NCBI GenBank assembly: GCA_910584745.1 | Contig: CAJUDG010000003.1 | Coordinates: 62,001-126,000 of the forward strand | Source of the DNA: an uncultured Eubacteriales bacterium | GTDB taxonomy: Bacteria; Bacillota; Clostridia; Oscillospirales; Acutalibacteraceae | DNA length: 64,000 nucleotides | Direction: 5' to 3' | Part shown: piece by piece, positions 16,780 to 25,495 of the stretch | How positions within the stretch are numbered: position 1 is the stretch's first letter | How the letters are laid out: each line of letters opens with the position of its first letter | The notes under the pieces: generated by a model | Told to the model about the DNA's origin: nothing | Databases searched by the model: none | The model's input: only the letters and a program-made list of their open reading frames with translations | Position numbers and translations under genes: made by a program

Positions 16780-18015
16780 ATGACAACCAATCTGAAAGAC
16801 CTATACGGCGGACAGTGGCAGGAGCAGGCGGAACGGTATCAGAAGATACGCGCGGGCTTTGAGGAGACCTTCGGCAGCTCTGAGGGAGCAAGCTTCTACA
16901 GCGCTCCCGGCCGCACGGAGATCGGCGGCAACCATACCGACCATAACCACGGCAGGGTGCTGGCAGCGTCCATAGACCTGGATATCGTGGGTATGGCGCG
17001 GAAGACCGACGACGGCATAGCCCGCCTGCGCTCTGTGGAGTATCCCCGCATGGACGAGGTAAATTTGAGCGACCTGGAGCCCCGGGAGGAGACCAGCGGC
17101 TCTCAGGCCATTATCCGGGGCATCTGCGCCCGCTGTAAGGAGCTTGGCTATAATATCGGCGGGTTCGAGTGCTACACCCAGACCAGGGTGCTAAAGGGCT
17201 CCGGCCTCTCAAGCTCGGCGGCCTTTGAGATACTGGTGGCAACAGTGGTGAGCCATCTGTATAATGACGGGACTATCGACCCCATAACCGCCGCCAAGAT
17301 TGCCCAGTACGCCGAGAACGTATACTTTGGCAAGCCATCTGGGCTGCTGGACCAGATGGCGAGCTCTATGGGCAGCGTCACCGCCATGGATTTTGCGGAC
17401 CCTGAGAAGCCCCAGGTGGAGAATGTCTCCTTTGACCTGAATGCCTATAAGCACGCCATGTGCGTTGTGGATACCGGCGGCAACCACGCCGACCTGACCG
17501 CTGACTATGCGTCCATCCCCCAGGAGATGAAGGCCGTGGCAAAGTTCTTCGGCAAGGATTTCCTGCGCGAGGTAGATGAGGCCGAGTTTTATGACAAGCT
17601 GGGCGAGGTGCGCAAGGCCGTGGGCGACCGCCCGGCCCTTCGGGCAATGCACTTCTTTGACGACGACAGGCTGGCCCACGAGGAGGCCCAGGCCCTGCGG
17701 GACAAGGATTTTGAGAAATTCCTCGGAATGGTGCGGGCTTCTGGCAAGTCCTCTATCCAGCGGCTTCAAAATGTATTCGCCCCGGCCAGCCCCATCGAGC
17801 AGGGGATAACCCTGGCCCTCTCTGTGTCAGAGCGGCTGCTGAACGGCCGGGGGGCCTGCCGGGTCCACGGCGGCGGCTTCGCGGGGACTATCCAGGCCTA
17901 TGTACCCTTCGATATACTTGACAGATACCGCGAGGGCATGGAGAAGGTCTTTGGTAAGGGCAGCTGCTATGTGCTGTCCGTGCGCGGCTGCGGCGGTGTG
18001 AAGGTGGAGGAATAA
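16780..18015 (+). CDS. galK: Galactokinase family (GHMP kinase)
   Basis: Phosphorylates galactose at C1 with ATP, or a related sugar. The 411-aa protein has the sugar-binding signature PGRTEIGGNHTDHNHG (about residues 46-61, close to but not identical with the usual GR-N-IGEH-DY), the ATP loop LKGSGLSSSAAFE, and GGGFAGTIQAYV near the C-terminus. A TATAAT at 16751-16756 without a clear -35 lies upstream. No other Leloir genes are nearby; it is coupled to a Nudix gene by a one-base overlap. Activity on another sugar cannot be excluded. Confidence 0.88.
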   Translation: MTTNLKDLYGGQWQEQAERYQKIRAGFEETFGSSEGASFYSAPGRTEIGGNHTDHNHGRVLAASIDLDIVGMARKTDDGIARLRSVEYPRMDEVNLSDLEPREETSGSQAIIRGICARCKELGYNIGGFECYTQTRVLKGSGLSSSAAFEILVATVVSHLYNDGTIDPITAAKIAQYAENVYFGKPSGLLDQMASSMGSVTAMDFADPEKPQVENVSFDLNAYKHAMCVVDTGGNHADLTADYASIPQEMKAVAKFFGKDFLREVDEAEFYDKLGEVRKAVGDRPALRAMHFFDDDRLAHEEAQALRDKDFEKFLGMVRASGKSSIQRLQNVFAPASPIEQGITLALSVSERLLNGRGACRVHGGGFAGTIQAYVPFDILDRYREGMEKVFGKGSCYVLSVRGCGGVKVEE

Positions 18016-18485
18016 TGACGGGATATATCAAATTCCTGCGGGACTATGTGGGCCATCAGCCTATACAGATGGTGGGCGCGGGGGTCTTCGTGGAAAACGA
18101 GCGTGGCGAGCTGCTTTTGGGCCTTCGCACTGATAACCACTGCTGGGGCACGGCGGGCGGCGCCGTTGAGCTGGGGGAGACCGTTGAGGAGGGCGCAAGG
18201 CGGGAGATGCTTGAGGAGACCGGGCTTGTGGCCGAAGAACTGGAGCTTCTTGGCGTCTTCTCCGGCGAAGACACACACTATACATACCCTAACGGCGACG
18301 AGGTGTATGTTATCGATGTGAAGTTCATTTGCAGAAAGTATCACGGAGCTCTGAAGCCACAGGAGAGTGAGGTCAGTGAGCTAAGATTCTTCCCCATAAC
18401 GGAACTGCCGGAAAATATCTCGCCGATAGAGATATTTTCCGTGAATAAATACCTGGAAATGCGAAAAAACAATCTTAGGAGCTGA
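18015..18485 (+). CDS. Nudix hydrolase
   Basis: Hydrolyses a nucleoside-diphosphate-linked substrate that cannot be deduced. The complete Nudix box is present: GAVELGETVEEGARREMLEE followed by TGL (about residues 53-75). It has 156 aa, a single domain, and is cytoplasmic. The ATG overlaps the galK stop by one base, so a role in sugar-nucleotide or nucleotide housekeeping beside the kinase is possible but unproven. Confidence 0.9.
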   Translation: MTGYIKFLRDYVGHQPIQMVGAGVFVENERGELLLGLRTDNHCWGTAGGAVELGETVEEGARREMLEETGLVAEELELLGVFSGEDTHYTYPNGDEVYVIDVKFICRKYHGALKPQESEVSELRFFPITELPENISPIEIFSVNKYLEMRKNNLRS

Positions 18486-18489
18486 GAAT

Positions 18490-19386
18490 ATGCTGAATGA
18501 GACAAAAAAGCCCGGCATACCCGCCGAGGAGATAACCCGGGTCAAGGGCCTGGGATTTCTCTGGGACAAGACCACTCCCGACTGCTTTAACGGCCGGGTC
18601 ATAACCCGCAACGGCAAAATGACCGCCAAGGAGATGGCGGCTATAGCCGAGGCCGCCGAGAAGTTCGGAAACGGTGAGGTCACCATGACCGTGCGTCTGA
18701 CGGCGGAGATACAGAAGGTGCCCTTTGAGAATATCGAGCCCCTGCGGGAGTTCTTAAAGGAGCGCGGACTTGAGACCGGCGGCACAGGGGCAAAGGTGCG
18801 CCCGGTGGTGTCCTGCAAGGGGACTACCTGCCAGTACGGCCTGATAGACACTTTCGCTCTGTCAGAGGCCATACACAAGAGGTTCTATGAGGGATGGCAC
18901 GACGTGAAGCTGCCCCATAAGTTCAAGATAGCCGTGGGCGGCTGCCCCAATAACTGTGTAAAGCCGGACCTTAACGACCTGGGCATAGTAGGCCAGCGGG
19001 TGCCGGTGATAGATCTGGAGAAATGCCGGGGCTGCAAAGTCTGCCAGATTGAGAAAAACTGTCCGATACACGTGCCCAAGGTGGTGAACGGCAAGGTAGT
19101 TGTAGACGACGCCCAGTGCAACCACTGCGGACGCTGTCTGAATAAGTGTCCCTTCAAGGCCTTCGAGGAGTACATTCCGGGATATAAGGTGTATATCGGC
19201 GGGCGCTGGGGCAAAAAGGTAGCAAGGGGCAAATTCCTCAGTAAGCTTCTTACAAGCCCCGAGGAGGTCCTGGACGTGATAGAGAAGGCCATAACCCTCT
19301 TTAGGGACCAGGGGCAGCAAGGCGAGCGCTTTGCGGATACGGTGGAGCGTCTTGGCTTTGAGGAAGTGGAGAAGCAGCTGCTGTAA
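18490..19386 (+). CDS. Siroheme/4Fe-4S reductase-like protein with ferredoxin domain
   Basis: A 298-aa protein with the architecture of the anaerobic sulfite reductase gamma subunit (AsrC) and short nitrite/sulfite reductase-like proteins. The N-terminal half has a ferrite-reductase-like domain, and the siroheme-cluster ligands read as SCKGTTCQYG and GGCPNNCVKPDLNDLG. An inserted two-cluster ferredoxin segment follows: CRGCKVCQIEKNCPIH and CNHCGRCLNKCPFKAF. IGGRWGKK and RFADTVERLGFE close the protein. The start is ATG 18490, 4 nt after the Nudix gene. No AsrA/AsrB partner is in the window, so electron donor and substrate are unknown. Confidence 0.8.
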   Translation: MLNETKKPGIPAEEITRVKGLGFLWDKTTPDCFNGRVITRNGKMTAKEMAAIAEAAEKFGNGEVTMTVRLTAEIQKVPFENIEPLREFLKERGLETGGTGAKVRPVVSCKGTTCQYGLIDTFALSEAIHKRFYEGWHDVKLPHKFKIAVGGCPNNCVKPDLNDLGIVGQRVPVIDLEKCRGCKVCQIEKNCPIHVPKVVNGKVVVDDAQCNHCGRCLNKCPFKAFEEYIPGYKVYIGGRWGKKVARGKFLSKLLTSPEEVLDVIEKAITLFRDQGQQGERFADTVERLGFEEVEKQLL

Positions 19387-19406
19387 AGGGTGTATTATAA
19401 GCATAA

Positions 19407-19439
19407 AACAGGCGTCAAGGGTTTCCCTCGGCGCCTGTT
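19407..19439. terminator. Bidirectional terminator between convergent genes
   Basis: ACAGGCG (19408-19414) pairs with CGCCTGT (19432-19438), with an inner GGG/CCC pair; A-rich on the left and T-containing on the right. It separates the siroheme protein gene from the convergent Gfo/Idh/MocA gene. Confidence 0.7.
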
Positions 19440-19455
19440 GCTTTATACTAAACGT

Positions 19456-20748
19456 TCATATTCCCCTGTTGCGGAACTCCTCCAGGTCCACCAGCTTTCC
19501 GCCGTTCAGCCTGGATTCCTCGGCCGCCAGGGCCACATAGTGGCTCTCCATGGAGTGCTCCAGGGTGGTGGTGCGCTCGGTGGGCTCCGCGCCGTCGATA
19601 AGCATGTTGAGGAAGTCCTCGATAATGCCGCTGTCGCCGCCGCCGTGACCCTTAAGGTCGGCAGACAGCGCCTTAAGATCGATGACCTCCTCGGCCTTGC
19701 CGAAGACCCGCACCCGGATGACGTTGGACTTCATGTCGGCCTCTATCTCTCCCTTGGTGCCCATGGCCTTGAAATAGCGGTAGCAGTCCTCAGTGAAGGC
19801 GCACATGGTGAAGTGGATGGTGGTGCCGTCCTCCATAAGGAGGTTGGTCTGCTGGTGGTCAACCACATTGTTGTCGCAGTGGTACACGCAGCGCCCATAA
19901 GGGCCGTGGCGCAGGGCTTCGTAGGTGGACTCAACGGTGTTTTCCACGCTGAGCACCGAGCTTATCCAGTTGCCACCGTGCATGAGGCCGGTCTTTTCGC
20001 CGGTGATATATATCTTCTCCGCGTCGAAAATGCACTGGTCCTTTACCTTGCACCCGCCCAGGCAGTATTCGGTGGAACCCCCCGGAGCGCGCTCCTTCTT
20101 GAACAGGTGTATGCCGCCAACGGACGATACCGACCTGCACTTTTTGCCCACAAGCCAGGTGAGTATGTCCATGTCATGGCAGGATTTTTGCAGGATCATG
20201 GGGCTGGTCTCGTCAGAATTGCGCCAGTTGCCACGCACGAAGGAGTGGGCCTGGTGCCAGTAGCCCACGTTCTCGTTGGCGCAGATGGAGACGACCTCGC
20301 CGATCTTCCCGCTGCCGATAATATCCTTCAGCGTATTGTAGAAGTTGGTGTACCGCAGGACGTGGCAGAGGATGATATGCTGGTCGGGGTGCCTTTTTGA
20401 CACCTCCAGTATCTCCCGGCACTTGCCCAGATCGGGGGAGATGGGCTTCTCCATGAGTACGTGATACCCCAACTCCAGCGCCGGTATGGCGTGGCCCACG
20501 TGCTGCCGGTCCATGGTGGACACCACGCACACGTCGGCAAGCCGCCCTTTTTCAAACATCTCCTCGGCGCTCCCGAAGCAGTTTTCCTCTGGAATATCAT
20601 AGAGCTCCCGGGCCTTTTTGACCTTGTTCGGATTGAGGTCGGCCACGGCCACGACCTTCATGCGGTCCGGGAAAAGTTTCTGCATGGAGGCGTAGGTACT
20701 GCCGCGGTCGCCGAAGCCGGCGATGGCGAATGTTATTGGTGCGTTCAT
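19456..20748 (-). CDS. Gfo/Idh/MocA family oxidoreductase
   Basis: NAD(P)-dependent sugar or inositol dehydrogenase-like enzyme, about 430 aa. The Rossmann loop is FAIAGFGDRGSTYA at the N-terminus, followed by the family motif MEKPIS near residue 100 and a C-terminal substrate domain with KSCHDMDILTWLVG, whose His is a likely catalytic residue. An unusual Cys pair occurs in YCLGGCKVKDQC. The start is placed at the Met giving MNAPITF, 12 nt after AAAGG; an ATG 12 nt upstream is too close to the ribosome site. It is the last gene of the minus-strand run that begins at purE. The substrate is not known. Confidence 0.88.
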   Translation of the reverse strand: MNAPITFAIAGFGDRGSTYASMQKLFPDRMKVVAVADLNPNKVKKARELYDIPEENCFGSAEEMFEKGRLADVCVVSTMDRQHVGHAIPALELGYHVLMEKPISPDLGKCREILEVSKRHPDQHIILCHVLRYTNFYNTLKDIIGSGKIGEVVSICANENVGYWHQAHSFVRGNWRNSDETSPMILQKSCHDMDILTWLVGKKCRSVSSVGGIHLFKKERAPGGSTEYCLGGCKVKDQCIFDAEKIYITGEKTGLMHGGNWISSVLSVENTVESTYEALRHGPYGRCVYHCDNNVVDHQQTNLLMEDGTTIHFTMCAFTEDCYRYFKAMGTKGEIEADMKSNVIRVRVFGKAEEVIDLKALSADLKGHGGGDSGIIEDFLNMLIDGAEPTERTTTLEHSMESHYVALAAEESRLNGGKLVDLEEFRNRGI

Positions 20749-20775
20749 AATATGTATCATCCTTTCCAGATGTTT

Positions 20776-21468
20776 TTAGTCGATGGGCCGGAACACATCC
20801 ACGCCAAACTGCGGCGGGGACGTCCAGTCAATGGCATGGCGGGCCTTACTGTCCTCCAGCAGTTGGAAGCCGCCGGAGCTGACAGCCAAAGCCTGGTTGA
20901 AATGCAGAAGAATATGGGGGAGGGGGAGCTGTTTGACTTCCAGGCTGGGCTTTAGGTCGCAGTGGCAGTCGATGTAGGCTGATATAAGCCCCAGCGCGGA
21001 GGTCTCCTCGTTATCCGCGCCGCCGAAGCAGCCCATGATATTTGGCGTGGCGATCACGCTGCCCGCGCTGACACCAACGTATACCTTGTTGAAGAACACG
21101 AACTTTTTGATCAACTGGTCGAAATGTGTTTGCTTGATAAGCTTTAAAAGGTGCTCGCACCACCCGCCGGTGAAGAACATCACGTCAAAGCCCAGGACAT
21201 CCTTCTCGCTTAAAGAGCCGTCCAGCTCATAGGTGATGATATGCTCTGAAAGAAAGCCCAGCTTTTCCAGTTCCCACCGGAGAATATATGCTAACTGCCG
21301 TGATTCCTCGTCACAGGCCGCGGCGGGGATGAACAGCACCCGGGCCTGGGAAAAGGGCTTGCTTACCATCCGCGCGAAACGCTCCACTATGGGCGTGAGG
21401 GGCCGTTTTAGGTCAAAAGGGTCAAAAAAGCCCGAATCGGTCAATAGTACGTTCTGCCAGGCGCTCAT
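20776..21468 (-). CDS. Peptidase S51 / type 1 glutamine amidotransferase-like protein
   Basis: A 230-aa protein of the dipeptidase E-like group. VLLTDSGFFD opens the fold, DVMFFTGGWCEHLL follows, and the nucleophile elbow is VGVSAGSVIATP with Ser in the G-S-A-G-S context; GLISAYIDCHCD lies where the family has its catalytic His region. It probably cleaves Asp-dipeptides or a similar small substrate, but specificity cannot be read. Several in-frame starts are close together (GTG 21480, ATG 21477, ATG 21468); the last has the best distance from GGAAAGG. It lies within the purine-led operon. Confidence 0.8.
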   Translation of the reverse strand: MSAWQNVLLTDSGFFDPFDLKRPLTPIVERFARMVSKPFSQARVLFIPAAACDEESRQLAYILRWELEKLGFLSEHIITYELDGSLSEKDVLGFDVMFFTGGWCEHLLKLIKQTHFDQLIKKFVFFNKVYVGVSAGSVIATPNIMGCFGGADNEETSALGLISAYIDCHCDLKPSLEVKQLPLPHILLHFNQALAVSSGGFQLLEDSKARHAIDWTSPPQFGVDVFRPID

Positions 21469-21493
21469 GGGTCTCATCACCTTTCCAAGCCTG

Positions 21494-22285
21494 TTATAGC
21501 ATTACATCGTCCCAGTTTATTTCAATGGGGCCTATCCACTGGCTCAGCCCATAGAACAAGAGCAAATGCATGGGATAGTAGGCGTAAAAGAAATACTGCG
21601 AAAATTTATTATGCCGCCCCTCCTGGCCGTTATAGAGGGCCAGGATACCAACGGCGGAGAGTGCGCAGAGCCACTTAAGCACAGAATCGAAATAGGAGCC
21701 GCCTGACAGCATTGACATCACAGCGGGCAAACCATACAGCCATGTAACAAGCGCTGCCAGGGCCAGGAGCTTCCAGCTTTTCTTTGGCAGCACGTAGAGG
21801 ACAAAGACGGAGAACACCCCGAACCCTCCATAGTCCATATCGAAGACCTCAGCCAGCAGTATCAGTGCAGCTATGGGCAGTATAGCCGCCCAAACCTTGC
21901 TCTTTTTGCGGAAAAAGTCCCAGATAAAGCAGCAGAGAGCGCCAAAAAGGAGAGTGAACAGCACGTTGTATACCGAAAAATACTCTAACTCCTGTGAGCC
22001 ACGCAGCGCCAGCTGAAACGGCACTTCTGACAGCAACGCAAAGATCAGGAGCCGCTGCAAGAACTTTTTACGGCTTTTGGTATATGTACAGCCTTGAGCC
22101 ATGCCGAAAGCGTAGAGCGGAAAAGCGATACGCCCGAGAATATGCATAATACCCAGGATGCGGGCAGATGCGACCATGCCCATCCCTAGCCGATCTATGA
22201 GGAACGGCTGGGTGAGAAATGCGGTGGCCGCATGGTCCAGGGTCATAGAAACAATGGCGATAATTTTAACGACTTGCCACGTCAT
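21494..22285 (-). CDS. TraX-family membrane protein
   Basis: A 263-aa polytopic membrane protein with about seven to eight hydrophobic segments, starting MTWQVVKIIAIVSMTLDH and containing GRIAFPLYAFGMAQG, typical of the TraX/acyltransferase-like family named after the F-pilin acetylase. In Firmicutes its role is unknown. The start at ATG 22285 is supported by AAGGAGG 7 nt upstream; the frame extends further but overlaps purD. It is probably co-transcribed with purD (11 nt gap) and the S51 gene. Confidence 0.85.
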   Translation of the reverse strand: MTWQVVKIIAIVSMTLDHAATAFLTQPFLIDRLGMGMVASARILGIMHILGRIAFPLYAFGMAQGCTYTKSRKKFLQRLLIFALLSEVPFQLALRGSQELEYFSVYNVLFTLLFGALCCFIWDFFRKKSKVWAAILPIAALILLAEVFDMDYGGFGVFSVFVLYVLPKKSWKLLALAALVTWLYGLPAVMSMLSGGSYFDSVLKWLCALSAVGILALYNGQEGRHNKFSQYFFYAYYPMHLLLFYGLSQWIGPIEINWDDVML

Positions 22286-22296
22286 ATCTGACCTCC

Positions 22297-23586
22297 TTAT
22301 TCCGAGGGAAAGCAAGCCCTTCCGATATCCTTACGATAAAACGCCCCCTCAAAGGACACCTTTTCCACCGCCTTATAGGCTTTATCCAGCGCCTCCCTGA
22401 GGTCTACGCCCTTGGCGGTAATGCCCAGCACCCGCCCGCCGGAGGTGTAGAATTTGCCGTCCTGGAGCTTTGTGCCCGCGTGTATGACCGCTGCGCCCTC
22501 AAGCTGGCCGTTCTCGTCCAGGCCGGTGATAAGCTTGCCCTTTTCGTAGCTGCCGGGATAGCCGCCGCTTGCCATTATAACGCAGGCGCTGGCGCCGTCG
22601 GACCACTTGATGTCAAGCTCGCTAAGCTTCTCGTTGGCCACGGCCTCGATGATGTCAGCAAGGTCGGTCTCAAGTCTTGGGAGCACCACCTGGGTCTCCG
22701 GGTCCCCGAAGCGGGAGTTGTACTCTATCACCTTGGGGCCGTCGGGGGTCAGCATAAGGCCGAAGTAAAGGCAGCCCTTGAACCTGCGGCCCTCGGTATT
22801 CATGGCCTTCATAGTGGGCATGAAGATGGTGTCCATGCAGACCTTCGCTATCTCCTCGGTATAGAAGGGGCTGGGGCTTATTGTGCCCATGCCGCCGGTG
22901 TTGGGGCCCATGTCGTTGTCATAGGCCCGCTTATGGTCCATGGAGCTGACCATTGGGCACATAACATGCCCATCCGTAAAGGCCAGCACTGTGACCTCAG
23001 GCCCGGTGAGGAACTCCTCCACCACCACCCGGTCGCCGGAGGAGCCGAACTTCTTCTCCTCCATCAGGGAGTGCAGGGCCTTGGCGGCCTCCTGCTCGTT
23101 CTGGGCAATGAAGACGCCCTTGCCCACAGCCAGGCCGTCGGCCTTGATAACGGCGGGGTACTTGTCCTGTTCCTTGATATATGCCAGCGCCTCGGTGGGG
23201 GAGGTGAAAACCTCGTAACTGGCGGTAGGTATGCCGTACTTCTTCATCAGGTTTTTTGAGAACACCTTGCTGCTCTCGATCTCCGCGGCCAATTTATTAG
23301 GCCCGAAGCAGGTGAACCCGCCCGCCTCAAGATAGTCCACCATACCGGCCCCCAGGGGGTCGTCCGGGGCCACGAACACCAGGTCAACTTTTTTCTCTTT
23401 TGCCAGGGCCAGCATACCCTCCTTGTCCATAGCGTCCACATTGCAGCACTCCGCGTCGGTTGAGATGCCGCCGTTGCCCGGGGCGCAGTAGAGCTTGCCA
23501 ACTCTGGGGCTCTCCCGGAGCTTTCGGACGATGGTATGCTCCCTGCCGCCGCTGCCGACGACAAGTATGTCGACCAATTTATCCAT
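22297..23586 (-). CDS. purD: Phosphoribosylamine-glycine ligase
   Basis: ATP-grasp enzyme for step two of purine synthesis, joining phosphoribosylamine and glycine. 429 aa from the chosen ATG at 23586, which gives the family N-terminus DILVVGSGGREHTIVRKL. Further blocks: PDDPLGAGMVDYLE, GPNKLAAEIESSKVF, IKADGLAVGKGV and SRFGDPETQVVLPRL. An upstream in-frame ATG would add 44 unrelated residues that lie over the HAD gene. It is the last recognised purine gene of the operon. Confidence 0.96.
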   Translation of the reverse strand: MDKLVDILVVGSGGREHTIVRKLRESPRVGKLYCAPGNGGISTDAECCNVDAMDKEGMLALAKEKKVDLVFVAPDDPLGAGMVDYLEAGGFTCFGPNKLAAEIESSKVFSKNLMKKYGIPTASYEVFTSPTEALAYIKEQDKYPAVIKADGLAVGKGVFIAQNEQEAAKALHSLMEEKKFGSSGDRVVVEEFLTGPEVTVLAFTDGHVMCPMVSSMDHKRAYDNDMGPNTGGMGTISPSPFYTEEIAKVCMDTIFMPTMKAMNTEGRRFKGCLYFGLMLTPDGPKVIEYNSRFGDPETQVVLPRLETDLADIIEAVANEKLSELDIKWSDGASACVIMASGGYPGSYEKGKLITGLDENGQLEGAAVIHAGTKLQDGKFYTSGGRVLGITAKGVDLREALDKAYKAVEKVSFEGAFYRKDIGRACFPSE

Positions 23587-23608
23587 TTTTACCAGTCCTT
23601 TCAAAAGG

Positions 23609-24292
23609 TTACAGAAATTTGAGCAGTTCGCTGAGGGATGTGACGGTGACCTCTGCTCCGGAGCTTGGTGCCCCGGGCCTTGTGATATATGCCGTATGCC
23701 ATCCGGCATTTTTTGCACCCTCTATATCCGCTATAGGGTTGTCGCCCACCATCCATATAAGGGAGGGGAAATTGGCGGTGCGCTCCGCGATACGGAAGAT
23801 TTTTTCATCGGGTTTGCAGGCCCCAGCCACGGCGGAGTTGACTATACCTGAGAAAAACTGCCTGAGTCCCAGCCCATCAAACAGGCTCTCCCACTCCGGG
23901 AAATTGTTGGTGAGTATGTAATTTTTGTACCCCTTAAAGGCGCATACTGCCAGAACAGCCGCCGCGTCGGGCCGCACATGGTACAATGTCTTATCCAGGA
24001 CAATGTCCCGCACCCGCTGTGCGGCGGCCTGAGCCTCGGAGGATGGCACCCCGAAGCTCTCAAAGGCCGCCGAAAATTTGTCAAACAGCACCTGCCAGAA
24101 CGTCTCCCCGGTCAGGCTGCTGTCGCCGCCCGGGTGCCAGGGGAAGCCGCTTTTCAGGAATGGACGCACATTTTCCTCGGTCACGCCGTACCGCTTTGCC
24201 AGCGGCCCCAGGGCCATTACAAGGCAGGCGCGCCAGCTGGGCTCCCCGGTGGTAAGCGTGCCGTCGAAGTCCCAGAAGATCGCCCGGCGCAT
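23609..24292 (-). CDS. HAD-family hydrolase
   Basis: Phosphatase-type haloacid dehalogenase, 227 aa. Motif I is FWDFDGTLTTGE with the nucleophile Asp, motif II ILTNNFPEW, motif III CKPDEKIF and motif IV MVGDNPIADIEGAKNAG. The helical cap between motifs I and II (C1 type) suggests a small phosphate ester substrate. The ATG shares one base with the stop of the AICAR transformylase gene, so they are translationally coupled. A dephosphorylation linked to purine metabolism is a guess from position. Confidence 0.88.
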   Translation of the reverse strand: MRRAIFWDFDGTLTTGEPSWRACLVMALGPLAKRYGVTEENVRPFLKSGFPWHPGGDSSLTGETFWQVLFDKFSAAFESFGVPSSEAQAAAQRVRDIVLDKTLYHVRPDAAAVLAVCAFKGYKNYILTNNFPEWESLFDGLGLRQFFSGIVNSAVAGACKPDEKIFRIAERTANFPSLIWMVGDNPIADIEGAKNAGWHTAYITRPGAPSSGAEVTVTSLSELLKFL

Positions 24293-25467
24293 CAGTGGTG
24301 GAACAGGCGGATGCCGGTAAAGGCCATGGCAATGCCGTACCTGTCGCAGACCTCTATTACGTTGTCGTCACGGATGGAGCCGCCGGGCTGGGCGATGAAC
24401 TCAACGCCGGACTTATGGGCCCGCTCGATATTGTCGCCGAAGGGGAAGAAGGCGTCGCTGCCAAGGGCCACGCCAGTCATGCCGTCCAGCCACTGGCGGC
24501 GCTGCTCCCGGGTGAAGGGCTCGGGCTTCTCTGTAAAGAAGTTCTCCCACTGGCCGTCGGCCAAAACGTCCATATAGTCGTCGGAGATGTACACGTCGAT
24601 GGTGTTGTCCCGGTCGGGGCGGCGGATGCCGGGCTTAAAGGGCAGCTCAAGTACCCGGGGGGACTGGCGCAGATACCAGTTATCTGCCTTGTTTCCGGCA
24701 AGGCGGGTGCAGTGGACCCGGCTCTGCTGGCCCGCGCCAACGCCGATGGCCTGTCCATTCTTCACATAGCAGACGGAATTGGACTGGGTGTACTTCAATG
24801 TAATAAGCGACACGATAAGGTCCCGCTTGGCCTCGTCCGTCAGGTTCTTGTTAGCGGTGGGGAGATTCTCCAGCAGGCTGCCGTCTATTTTCAGCTCGTT
24901 CCGGCCCTGCTCGAAGGTAACGCCGAACACGTCCTTATGCTCGATGGGGGCGGGCACGTAGTTTTCGTCTATCTGCACCACGTTGTAATTGCCCTTGCGC
25001 TTGGTCTTGAGGATAGCCAGGGCCTCGTCGGTATAGCCGGGGGCGATAATGCCGTCGGAGACCTCCCGGGCCAGCAGGGTGGCGGTCTCCTTGTCGCACA
25101 CGTCGGAGAGCGCGGCCCAGTCGCCATATGAGGACATGCGGTCCGCGCCGCGGGCGGCGGCGTAGGCGCTGGCGATGGGGGAGAGCTCCAGATCGTCAAC
25201 GAAGTATATTTTCTTTAGGGTATCTGACAGCGGCACATATACCGCAGCTCCCGCGGGGCTCACATGCTTAAAGGAAGCGGCTGCGGGCAGGCCGGTTGCG
25301 GCTTTCAACTCGCGTACCAGCTGCCAGCTGTTGAAGGCGTCCAGGAAGTTGATGTAGCCGGGACGGCCGTTGAGCACCTGCACGGGCAGCTCGCCCTCCT
25401 GCATAAATATCCGGGAAGGGACCTGATTGGGGTTGCAGCCATATTTTAAAGAGATTTCCTTAGCCAT
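24292..25467 (-). CDS. purH: AICAR transformylase, stand-alone (PurH C-terminal domain only)
   Basis: Transfers a formyl group from 10-formyl-THF to AICAR. The 391-aa protein corresponds only to the formyltransferase part of PurH: FKHVSPAGAAV carries the Lys-His pair, LKYTQSNSVCYVKNGQAIG and GAGQQSRVHCTRLA follow, and QPGGSIRDDNVIEVC ends it. The MGS-like IMP cyclohydrolase domain that normally occupies the first 200 residues is absent. The start ATG 25467 gives MAKEISLKYG; the frame extends 27 codons further without family resemblance. A PurO-type cyclohydrolase is encoded 28 nt upstream and supplies the missing step. Confidence 0.93.
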   Translation of the reverse strand: MAKEISLKYGCNPNQVPSRIFMQEGELPVQVLNGRPGYINFLDAFNSWQLVRELKAATGLPAAASFKHVSPAGAAVYVPLSDTLKKIYFVDDLELSPIASAYAAARGADRMSSYGDWAALSDVCDKETATLLAREVSDGIIAPGYTDEALAILKTKRKGNYNVVQIDENYVPAPIEHKDVFGVTFEQGRNELKIDGSLLENLPTANKNLTDEAKRDLIVSLITLKYTQSNSVCYVKNGQAIGVGAGQQSRVHCTRLAGNKADNWYLRQSPRVLELPFKPGIRRPDRDNTIDVYISDDYMDVLADGQWENFFTEKPEPFTREQRRQWLDGMTGVALGSDAFFPFGDNIERAHKSGVEFIAQPGGSIRDDNVIEVCDRYGIAMAFTGIRLFHH

Positions 25468-25495
25468 AAGGCACGACCTTTCTATAATAATATTT

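Noticed and set aside
19390..20400. 336-aa plus-strand open frame opposite the Gfo/Idh/MocA gene
   Set aside because: The opposite strand encodes a complete family protein with a Rossmann loop; this frame starts in the terminator and has no motif.
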